Shown here: positions 1-5,832 of the stretch, piece after piece | Layout of the letters: every line of letters begins with the position of its first letter | Numbering within the stretch: position 1 is the first letter of the stretch | Assembly: GCA_002347925.1 (NCBI GenBank) | Contig: DDYL01000030.1 | Coordinates: 8,113 to 14,340, forward strand | From: Chloroflexi bacterium UBA2235 | GTDB taxonomy: Bacteria > Chloroflexota > UBA11872 > UBA12225 | Direction of reading: 5' to 3' | DNA length: 6,228 nucleotides | Notes under the pieces: model-generated | Told to the model about the DNA's origin: nothing | The model's database searches: none | The model's input: only the letters and a program-made list of their open reading frames with translations | Program-made: the position numbers and the translations under genes

Positions 1-1848
1 TCGGCCCGCCAGGTTGGTGCGGCCGGGGTTGCCGAACAGGACGGCTTTCGGGAGCAAACCCAGGACCCCGCGAAAATCCTGGGCACTCTGAGGAGTAGTC
101 ACCCGCGTCTCCTCCTGGACCAATCCGGGCTTCAGAACATTCGTGATCTTGTGGTCCGGGACCCGACTGCCAAGGCGTACCTTGCGAGGCTGGTGCAGAC
201 CGGCAAGCGTCTCCTCGATCAACCGGAATCCGCCCGGGTCCTTGTTGGTCCCCGACTGCTTGCGACAAGCCGACGCGTTCTCGACCGGGTTTCGACCCTT
301 TCCTTGCTGTTCAATCTGGATGGCGATGTGCGGTGGCGCGACCGAGCCATTGCCGAGATGCGCGCGGCCGCATCATTTTCGGACTGGAACCCATCGCACT
401 TCCTTGATGTCGCCGAGATGACCCATGGACTAGCACTCGGCTATGACTGGTTGCATGCGAGCATGGATCAGCCCACGCGAGATCTGATTGCAAACGCAAT
501 CATCGAGAAGGGCTTGCGACCGGCCGACGAGGCGTACCGGCAGAAGGCGTGGTGGGTGACGTCGGAGGCAAACTGGAATGCCGTCTGCAACGGTGGCCTC
601 ATTGTCGGAGCACTTGCCGTTGCCGACCGCGCTAGTGACCTTGCGCAGTCGATCATTGTTCGCGCTCTCGGGGGCCTTCCGTCAGTCCTCGCCAGTTACG
701 CACCTGATGGCGGATGGGCCGAAGGGCCGTCGTACTGGGAGTACGCCACGGCTTACCTCGCGGTTGCCATCTCCGCGCTTGAGACTGCGCTCGGCTCGGA
801 CTTCGGCATTGGCGGGTACGCTGGTCTGTCATTCACGGCGCAGTACCGCCTGAACGTCACCGGTACTTCCGGACTGGTCTTCAATTACGCGGATAGCCCT
901 GACCGGCTGGATGTCGATCCGGTTGTCGCCTGGCTTGGCCACCGGTACGCCGACCCGTGGGTGGAATTCGAAGGCCGTCGTTTGACGGGCACTGCCGTCC
1001 ACGCCATGAACCTTGCGTGGTATGCGCCCCCGGCCGGCAGTGGCAGGGCGCCTTCCTTGGACCGATGGTTCCGTGGGACCGATGTGGTCTGCATGCGGAG
1101 TTCGTGGACCGACCCGAACGCACTGTTCTGCGGTGTCAAGGGCGGCGACAACGGGGCCAGCCATGCCCACCTTGATCTCGGTACGTTTGTGCTCGACGCC
1201 CTCGGTCAACGGTGGGCAGTCGACCTCGGTCCCGACGACTACAACCTTCCCGAGTACTTCGGGAAGCGCCGTGGCACGTATTACCGTATCCGCACTGAAG
1301 GTCACAACACCCTGGTGATGGCAGGGCAGAACCAGGATGCGACCGCACGCGCCTCGGTTACGTCGTACTTCGCCTCCACTGAAGATGCCCGTGTCGTGAT
1401 CGACTTGACGGCTGCCTATGCGGGCACCGGTACCATCCGAGTCCGGCGGGGCGTTGCGCTTCAGGATGGTCGTTCCCGGGTCCTGATCCAGGACGAGATC
1501 TCACACAGGGGTGATGTGGACATCGTCTGGGCGATGCACACCCAGGCCGATGTGCAGTTCGACTACGCGTCGGGGGCTCGCGTAGCCACCCTGACACGGG
1601 GCAATGCGGTCATGGAGGCGCGGATCATCTCTCCCGCTGACGCATGGTTCGCGATCGAGGTAGTGGCTGCGCCGTCACCGCAGAAGCGGATTGACGGGGT
1701 CAGGAAGCTGACCGTCCAGATTCCCCAAGCGCCGCCTGACACGCGAATTGCCGTCCTCCTGACACCCCTCAACGAGATCACCATCCCTTTGGCGATCCCG
1801 GAACTCCTGCCTCTCGACTACTGGGGTCTCGCGGCTGGCGTCGATTAG
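1..1848 (+). CDS. Heparinase II/III-family polysaccharide lyase, 5' end missing
   Basis: Seen: frame 1 is open from base 1 to the TAG stop at 1846-1848, giving 615 residues. Members of this family (PF07940-like) cleave uronic-acid polysaccharides such as heparan sulfate or alginate oligomers by beta-elimination. Residues 34-40 read HPRLLLD, the usual opening of the N-terminal alpha/alpha-toroid domain. NWNAVCNGG (191-199) and PDGGWAEGPSYWEY (235-248) match the toroid's active-site regions; Asn191/193 and Tyr245 are the likely catalytic candidates. SHAHLDLGTF (387-396), DLGPDDYN (408-415) and the RTEGHNTL motif (431-438) mark the start of the C-terminal beta-sandwich domain, with His390, Asp392 and His435 as likely functional residues. 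The first ATG/GTG/TTG in frame is the GTG at 151, but that start would delete HPRLLLD, so the true start is probably left of the window. Any signal peptide is therefore not visible. The substrate cannot be told. The family call is firm; the exact lyase class is not. Confidence 0.88.
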   Translation, partial: SARQVGAAGVAEQDGFREQTQDPAKILGTLRSSHPRLLLDQSGLQNIRDLVVRDPTAKAYLARLVQTGKRLLDQPESARVLVGPRLLATSRRVLDRVSTLSLLFNLDGDVRWRDRAIAEMRAAASFSDWNPSHFLDVAEMTHGLALGYDWLHASMDQPTRDLIANAIIEKGLRPADEAYRQKAWWVTSEANWNAVCNGGLIVGALAVADRASDLAQSIIVRALGGLPSVLASYAPDGGWAEGPSYWEYATAYLAVAISALETALGSDFGIGGYAGLSFTAQYRLNVTGTSGLVFNYADSPDRLDVDPVVAWLGHRYADPWVEFEGRRLTGTAVHAMNLAWYAPPAGSGRAPSLDRWFRGTDVVCMRSSWTDPNALFCGVKGGDNGASHAHLDLGTFVLDALGQRWAVDLGPDDYNLPEYFGKRRGTYYRIRTEGHNTLVMAGQNQDATARASVTSYFASTEDARVVIDLTAAYAGTGTIRVRRGVALQDGRSRVLIQDEISHRGDVDIVWAMHTQADVQFDYASGARVATLTRGNAVMEARIISPADAWFAIEVVAAPSPQKRIDGVRKLTVQIPQAPPDTRIAVLLTPLNEITIPLAIPELLPLDYWGLAAGVD

Positions 1849-1896
1849 ACCGGTTCCACGACGCAAATCGCTCACCGTAGATGGAGATCCCACCCG

Positions 1897-1934
1897 GCTG
1901 GCCGTGCCACCGCGTCGTATGTGGCAAGGCCAGC
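1897..1934. terminator. Strong hairpin between convergent genes, likely bidirectional terminator
   Basis: Bases 1897-1910 (GCTGGCCGTGCCAC) and 1921-1934 (GTGGCAAGGCCAGC) are inverted complements over 14 positions with a single mismatch (G1904 against A1927), closing a 10-base loop. The hairpin lies between the stop of the lyase gene (1848) and the stop of the CefD-like gene (1952), where two transcripts converge, so one structure could end both. Neither side has a run of T after the stem, so it is not a textbook intrinsic terminator. It may act without a U-tract or as a 3'-end stabilising structure. Confidence 0.55.
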
Positions 1935-1943
1935 GGAACCTCC

Positions 1944-1960
1944 TATCCGGTTTATCCGGA
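1944..1960. repeat. Short direct and inverted repeat over the CefD-like stop codon
   Basis: TATCCGG occurs twice, at 1944-1950 and 1953-1959. The same bases form a perfect 5-bp inverted repeat, TCCGG (1946-1950) and CCGGA (1956-1960), around the loop TTTAT. The TAA stop of the minus-strand gene (1954-1952) lies in this loop. It may be a small 3' hairpin in addition to the large one at 1897-1934, or chance. Confidence 0.3.
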
Positions 1961-3214
1961 CTTGGCGGACGGGTGCGGAAACTTGGGAACCAGATCCACA
2001 AGGGCGTCAACAAGAAGGTCAAGTTCTGTGCGGGTCGTGTAGGCCTGGACCGAGATCCGCGCGAATGTCCGTCCACCCCAGTCGATGATCGGGATCACGA
2101 TGTTGTGGTCCTCGTAGAGGCGGGTGCTGACTGCGCCGGCGTCGCAACGTCCGATCGGAGCGGCGACCATCTGGACCCACCAGTCGGTCGTCGGCGGGGA
2201 CATCGGTGGTTCCCCGAATGCGTCGATCAGGCGGTTCATGGCGTACGTCGCCATGACATGAGCATCGGCGCGGATGCGCGCCCAGTCGTGGTGCGCCTGG
2301 AACTCGATTGCGGCCGGGACCGTCAGGTAGGAGGCCGGGTCGAAGGTGCCCCGCCACTGGTGTTCGTGCACGTAGACCGATTCGCCGGGGGGTGTGGTGC
2401 GCCAACCATGGCCGATGATGACGGGGCGCAGAAGCTTCTGCATGTCCCGTCGGGCATGGAGGAAGCCGGACCCCTTCGGAGCGCACAACCATTTGTGGCA
2501 GTTTCCTGAGTAGAAGTCGGCATCTATTTCAGTCAGGTTGATTGCCACCTGGCCCGGCGCGTGTGCCCCGTCGATGACCGTGATCAGTCCGAGGGCACGT
2601 GCCCGCTTGACAATCAGTTCCACGGGGAAGCGCAACGCCGTCGGAGAGGTGATGTGGCTCAGGTAGACGATCCGGGTCCGGGGTCCGACGTGTGCCAGGA
2701 ACCGGTCGGCGAACTCCTCCGCGGTGGTGAACGGCGGAGCCAACTCAACCCGGTTGTAGATGACGCCGCGCGGTTCGGACACAAAGGTCCACGCCTTGTC
2801 GAGTGCGCCGTATTCGTGGCTGGTGCTCAGGATCTCGTCACCGGCAACCAGAGGCAGGTTCTCCGCGAGTGATTGGATGACGACGTTCAGGCCCTGCGTG
2901 GCATTGGGGTAGTAGACGAGGTCGTCCGCATCAGCGCCCAGGTATGCGGCTAGATCCTGGCGCGCCTGCTTCATCACGGGTGCGAACCGACGGCCCAGGA
3001 AGGTGACCGGTTCGGCCTCGAGTTCCCGCTGCCATGTCTGGTAGATCTCGAAGACTTCGCGCGGGCATGCCCCGAATGACCCGTGGTTCAGGAAGACGAC
3101 GTCCTCTTTAAGAAGGAAGTCGCCGCGCATGTGCCGGGGTCCCGGGAACGCGGGCACGCTGTCCGCGCCATGCGAAGTTGTCGTCGATGTGTTGGTGGTA
3201 GAGGTGGTGTTCAC
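1952..3214 (-). CDS. PLP-dependent class V aminotransferase-fold enzyme, isopenicillin N epimerase (CefD)-like
   Basis: This is a cytosolic fold-type I PLP enzyme of the CefD group, which includes isopenicillin N epimerases, hercynylcysteine sulfoxide lyases (EgtE/Egt2 type) and related lyases. Numbering from the GTG at 3214 (420 residues): LNHGSFG at 42-48 is the group's N-terminal signature. His133 (TSHEYG) should stack on the cofactor ring. Asp215 in VIDGAHAPGQ should pair with the pyridine nitrogen. Lys241 in SGNCHKW is the expected Schiff-base lysine. Arg386 in FARISVQ is the likely carboxylate-binding arginine. The start is uncertain. Conserved sequence begins near PGPRHMRG, so GTG 3157 (401 aa) and ATG 3130 (392 aa) are alternatives, and the frame runs up to GTG 3244. 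None has a clear Shine-Dalgarno sequence. GTG 3214 was chosen because TATCCT lies 8 bases upstream; it adds an unusual Thr/Ser/Asn-rich tail at residues 2-14. There are no beta-lactam or ergothioneine genes nearby, so the substrate is unknown. It converges with the lyase gene and diverges from acylphosphatase. Confidence 0.85.
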   Translation of the reverse strand: MNTTSTTNTSTTTSHGADSVPAFPGPRHMRGDFLLKEDVVFLNHGSFGACPREVFEIYQTWQRELEAEPVTFLGRRFAPVMKQARQDLAAYLGADADDLVYYPNATQGLNVVIQSLAENLPLVAGDEILSTSHEYGALDKAWTFVSEPRGVIYNRVELAPPFTTAEEFADRFLAHVGPRTRIVYLSHITSPTALRFPVELIVKRARALGLITVIDGAHAPGQVAINLTEIDADFYSGNCHKWLCAPKGSGFLHARRDMQKLLRPVIIGHGWRTTPPGESVYVHEHQWRGTFDPASYLTVPAAIEFQAHHDWARIRADAHVMATYAMNRLIDAFGEPPMSPPTTDWWVQMVAAPIGRCDAGAVSTRLYEDHNIVIPIIDWGGRTFARISVQAYTTRTELDLLVDALVDLVPKFPHPSAKSG

Positions 3215-3222
3215 GGAGACGC

Positions 3223-3228
3223 AGGATA
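3223..3228 (-). promoter_or_regulatory. Candidate -10 element for the CefD-like gene
   Basis: The minus strand reads TATCCT (+ strand AGGATA), 8 bases before the GTG at 3214, close to the sigma70 consensus TATAAT. This spacing would put the transcript start at or next to the start codon, giving a leaderless or nearly leaderless mRNA. No good -35 hexamer was found at the expected distance. The reading frame also runs open through this site from GTG 3244, so a longer protein is not excluded. Confidence 0.3.
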
Positions 3229-3303
3229 ACGCCCCGGTTGCCACGCTGCTGGAATGGTTTGCTACCCACCACCGTCACGCGATGATGGGATGACACGGAT
3301 GCT

Positions 3304-3312
3304 TGCTAGAGT
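3304..3312 (+). promoter_or_regulatory. Candidate extended -10 element for acylphosphatase
   Basis: TGC followed by TAGAGT (TGn-TANNNT pattern, hexamer at 3307-3312) ends 7 bases before the ATG at 3320. Transcription would begin at about the A of the start codon, giving a leaderless message. This agrees with the lack of a proper Shine-Dalgarno sequence there. A clear -35 box is not visible, which an extended -10 can partly compensate for. Confidence 0.4.
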
Positions 3313-3319
3313 TTCCGGC

Positions 3320-3622
3320 ATGGTCGGACCGAAACCCGTTGCATCGCCAGAGCGGCTTGAAGCCGTAGCGCACGGACGTGTGCAAGGGGTCGGCTACCGG
3401 GCCTTCGTCGTCAAGGAAGCCCGTCGGTTGGGCGTCACCGGCTACGCGCGCAACCTCCCGGATCGGCGCATGGTCGAGGTCGTCGCTGAAGGTGCACGGA
3501 TAGACCTTGAACTGCTGATCGCCGCGCTCCACAAGGGGCCCTGGATCGCGAAGGTCGAACGGGTCACCACGCTTTGGCTGACATCGACAGGCCAGTTCGC
3601 CGACTTCGACATCCGCACCTGA
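3320..3622 (+). CDS. acyP: Acylphosphatase
   Basis: A small cytosolic enzyme of 100 residues, slightly over the family's usual 90-100, that hydrolyses acyl phosphates to a carboxylate and phosphate. The family's first signature is intact: GRVQGVGYR at 19-27, where Arg27 is the expected phosphate-binding arginine. The second signature, GYARNLPDR (41-49), supplies Asn45, which should position the catalytic water. The usual NxxDG is DR here, a mild variation. The C-terminal FADFDIRT is the normal last beta strand. The frame is open upstream to an ATG at 3254, but ATG 3320 fits the family length and places the conserved core at the usual distance. It has no clear Shine-Dalgarno sequence but carries a -10-like TAGAGT 7 bases upstream, suggesting leaderless translation. 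It stands alone between two minus-strand units: divergent from the CefD-like gene, convergent with the oxidoreductase gene. Its physiological substrate is not indicated by the context. Confidence 0.93.
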   Translation: MVGPKPVASPERLEAVAHGRVQGVGYRAFVVKEARRLGVTGYARNLPDRRMVEVVAEGARIDLELLIAALHKGPWIAKVERVTTLWLTSTGQFADFDIRT

Positions 3623-3705
3623 GGACGTGACTTCTCGTCGTCTCAGTCGACACGACCCACGGTCATTGAGATGAGTTCGCTCCCCGTTACGGAGATCCAC
3701 ACTTT
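3623..3705. other. Short convergent intergenic gap, no convincing terminator
   Basis: These 83 bases separate the acylphosphatase stop from the oxidoreductase stop. I see only weak pairings: CTGAG (3619-3623) with CTCAG (3642-3646), and CTCC (3680-3683) with GGAG (3691-3694). A TTTT at 3703-3706 follows the second on the + strand. Neither is strong enough to call. Confidence 0.4.
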
Positions 3706-4902
3706 TCAGTTGTCGACGGTCACCCACCCGCCGCTGCGTGATGCATGGTCTGCGCTTGAGGCTACCCGCGCCGCTGCCACCGCGTCGTCAAGCGTCGGCC
3801 CCGGTCCGGTTCCGGATGCAACGCGGTGCAGAAACTCGGCGGCCTCGATGGTCTTGAGGTCGTCGTATCCCAATCCCGTTGCGCTTGCCGGGTTGAACCG
3901 TCCGTGATACGGATGGTCGGGTGACGACAGCAGACGCACGAACCCGTCATGGTGCCGGTGATCAGCCGACAACCCAGTCATGTTGGGAAGGTAGACGAGG
4001 AGTTCGTTCATTGCCTCGAAGTTCCAGCGGATCGCACCTTCCGTGCCGAAAATCTCGAAACCGAACTCGCACTTCGGCCCGAAGATGACCCGTGACGCAT
4101 CCAGTACGCCGTGCACGCCCGATGCAAATCGCACGGGCACGGTGGCGTCGTCCTCGTTGGTTACTGGCCCGGTGGGGTCATCCGCTTGCCCCAACGTGAA
4201 ATGGGTCCCGCGGCCAGGCACGGGGATCGGGCGCCGTGGAATGTGGGTCTGGGTCGTCGCGGAGACCTGACTGATTGGCCCAAGCAGGAACTGCGCCATA
4301 TCCGCCACGTGCGGCATCAGGTCCCCAAGCACGCCCAATCCCGCGGCGTCGCGGTCGAACCGCCACGACAACTGGCTCATGGGATTGCTTCCGTACATGG
4401 AGAAGAACCGGCTCCGGTAGTGCGTGATCGTCCCTAGACGCCCGTCGCGAACCAGCGAGGCCGCGTACTGCACCATTGGTGCCCATCGATAGTTGAACCC
4501 GACCCCGCCTTGGACACCGGCGTGCCTCACCGCATCGGTAACCGCCCTGGTTTCCGCAAGGGTCCGGCCGACCGGTTTCTCGCAAAACACATGCTTGCCT
4601 CCTGAGGCAGCTGCGATCGCAACCTCGGCATGTTCGGCGTTTGGTGTGGCCACGACCACGACATCCACACCCGGCGTTTCAATTGCCTCGCGCCAGTCCG
4701 CGACCGCGTGATCGAACCCGAACCGGGCTACTGCCTCCTCGCGTCGGGACGGGACTGGATCGGCTATGACGACCAGGCGGGGGCAGGTTCGGTAGTCATG
4801 GAAGATGTCGGGCACCCGCCGGTACGCCCGGCTGTGCGCCTGCCCCATCCAACCCATGCCGATCACGGCAACGCCGATGTCGTGCTTCATGCTCATTTCC
4901 AT
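3706..4902 (-). CDS. Gfo/Idh/MocA-family NAD(P)-dependent oxidoreductase
   Basis: This 398-residue protein has the normal family length and layout: an N-terminal Rossmann domain and a C-terminal alpha/beta substrate domain. The family mostly oxidises or reduces sugars, inositols and their derivatives in the cytosol. Visible are the dinucleotide-binding GMGWMG (15-20), VVVATPNAEH (82-91), the EKP motif (108-110) with Lys109 as the expected catalytic lysine, GFNYRW (135-140), and GDLMPH (193-198), whose Asp194 and His198 match the usual DxxxH catalytic pair. The first of three close ATGs (MEMSM) is chosen because GAGGG (4915-4911 on the minus strand) lies 8 bases before it, against 14 and 20 bases for the others. 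It begins 42 bases after the formamidase-like gene on the same strand, so it is probably the third gene of that operon. The substrate is unknown. Myo-inositol or hexose/uronate dehydrogenases are the usual relatives, but nothing here selects one. Confidence 0.92.
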   Translation of the reverse strand: MEMSMKHDIGVAVIGMGWMGQAHSRAYRRVPDIFHDYRTCPRLVVIADPVPSRREEAVARFGFDHAVADWREAIETPGVDVVVVATPNAEHAEVAIAAASGGKHVFCEKPVGRTLAETRAVTDAVRHAGVQGGVGFNYRWAPMVQYAASLVRDGRLGTITHYRSRFFSMYGSNPMSQLSWRFDRDAAGLGVLGDLMPHVADMAQFLLGPISQVSATTQTHIPRRPIPVPGRGTHFTLGQADDPTGPVTNEDDATVPVRFASGVHGVLDASRVIFGPKCEFGFEIFGTEGAIRWNFEAMNELLVYLPNMTGLSADHRHHDGFVRLLSSPDHPYHGRFNPASATGLGYDDLKTIEAAEFLHRVASGTGPGPTLDDAVAAARVASSADHASRSGGWVTVDN

Positions 4903-4910
4903 ACCGCTTT

Positions 4911-4915
4911 CCCTC
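4911..4915 (-). promoter_or_regulatory. Ribosome binding site deciding the oxidoreductase start
   Basis: The minus strand reads GAGGG, a good Shine-Dalgarno core, with 8 bases to the ATG at 4902. This selects the first of three in-frame ATGs in the first five codons. It shows that the gene is translated independently of its upstream neighbour, even if the two share an mRNA. Confidence 0.65.
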
Positions 4916-4944
4916 GCCGCCGGATTGCTCGACGCTCCGTCAGT

Positions 4945-5832
4945 TCATCGTTTTCCTGACCCAGGCACCGTGCCGGGGAGGTCGGGGTCACTTTCCAGAT
5001 CTTGCAACCCGAGCGCGGTTCTGATGGCGTTCCGGACTGCTGGCCAGGCACTGGAGATTGGGTCGATCAGTTCGTAATGGCCGACACCCTCAAGGAGTTC
5101 CAGATGGACCGTCTGCCCGGTTTCGCGTGCGAGGTCTGCGTGGCGAGTGGCGAGTTCCACGGGGACGTCCTCATCCGCGGTTCCGTGGACAACCCATTGG
5201 GTTGCTGACGCCACGGATTGTTGCGAGGGGCACGCAAAGGCATAGCGTTCCGGGTGGGACTCGGGCGTGCCATCGAGGAATTCGGTGACGGCACCGTTGC
5301 TGAGACCAAGCCGCGCCGCTTCGTAAAGATTGCTGACTGGTGCAAGCGCGACCACCGGCACCCGGATGGCATGCCGGATACCCATCCAGAGGGCGAGGTG
5401 GCCACCGGCCGAGTGCCCGACGATCACCGTCCGTGCCGGGTCAATGGAGTGTCTGGCGGCGAGTGACAGCGCAAGCATCATGCCCGCCCGGATGTCATCG
5501 AACGTGCCGGGAAAGCCACCGCCGGGTTCCCCGGAGCGCCGGTATTCCAGATTGCAGGTGGCGATTCCGTCGTCGGCGAGGGCCTGCGCGAGATGGCCGA
5601 GATATGACAGGTCGTATCGCGAACGCCAATAGCCACCGTGGAGAAGGATTGCCAGTGGTGACTGCGTGCCTTCGTCCGCCGGCAGGCGCACATCAGCGAA
5701 CTGCGATGGTTCGTCGCCGTATTCAACCCGGAACCCGTACGGTGGTGGAGTTCGGGTAAGCACCTCGGCAGGATCACGAAGCGAAGCGTCTCGAGACCCG
5801 GGGTCGCGGGGTTGGGTGCTGTCTGTTGTCAT
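4945..5832 (-). CDS. Alpha/beta hydrolase, probable kynurenine formamidase (AFMID type)
   Basis: This cytosolic 295-residue serine hydrolase probably converts N-formylkynurenine to kynurenine and formate. HGGYW (65-69) is the oxyanion-hole motif typical of AFMID-type arylformamidases, and LEYRRSGEPGGGFPGTFDD (95-113) is also typical of the group. GHSAGG (139-144) carries the nucleophile Ser141. HGTAD (216-220) supplies the likely acid Asp220 and GVGHYELIDP (249-258) the base His252, so the triad is complete. Length fits the family (about 260-305). The start at ATG 5832 overlaps the kynureninase stop as ATGA, implying translational coupling. An upstream in-frame start at 5913 would run 85 bases into kynureninase and is not preferred. 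No signal peptide is seen. Adjacency to kynureninase strongly supports the function. By sequence alone it could be another carboxylesterase of the same fold. Many bacteria use the unrelated metal-dependent KynB for this step. The last 20 or so residues are a Pro/Gly/Asp-rich tail beyond the hydrolase core. Confidence 0.83.
   Translation of the reverse strand: MTTDSTQPRDPGSRDASLRDPAEVLTRTPPPYGFRVEYGDEPSQFADVRLPADEGTQSPLAILLHGGYWRSRYDLSYLGHLAQALADDGIATCNLEYRRSGEPGGGFPGTFDDIRAGMMLALSLAARHSIDPARTVIVGHSAGGHLALWMGIRHAIRVPVVALAPVSNLYEAARLGLSNGAVTEFLDGTPESHPERYAFACPSQQSVASATQWVVHGTADEDVPVELATRHADLARETGQTVHLELLEGVGHYELIDPISSAWPAVRNAIRTALGLQDLESDPDLPGTVPGSGKR

Noticed and set aside
829..1305. 158-codon minus-strand open frame inside the lyase gene
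   Set aside because: It overlaps the strongly conserved lyase core and shows no family motif; shadow frame.
1904..2509. 201-codon + strand open frame opposite the CefD-like gene
   Set aside because: It lies antisense to a gene with full PLP-enzyme motifs, is low in recognisable domains and looks like a GC-rich shadow frame.
3272..3298. CCGTCA ... TGACACGG as an operator palindrome in the divergent promoter region
   Set aside because: Only four bases (GTCA/TGAC) pair cleanly, and the outer bases need a two-base insertion; too weak.
3254..3319. Longer N-terminus for acylphosphatase
   Set aside because: It would exceed the family length and run through the likely promoter; the core begins normally after ATG 3320.
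3680..3706. CTCC/GGAG stem followed by TTTT as a terminator for acylphosphatase
   Set aside because: The four-base stem and distant four-base T-run are within chance, and it overlaps the end of the opposing gene.
3776..3789. TGCCACCGCGTCGT shared with about 1905-1918 as a dispersed repeat
   Set aside because: One 14-base match in GC-rich DNA, with one copy inside coding sequence, is plausible by chance and has no other copies that I saw.
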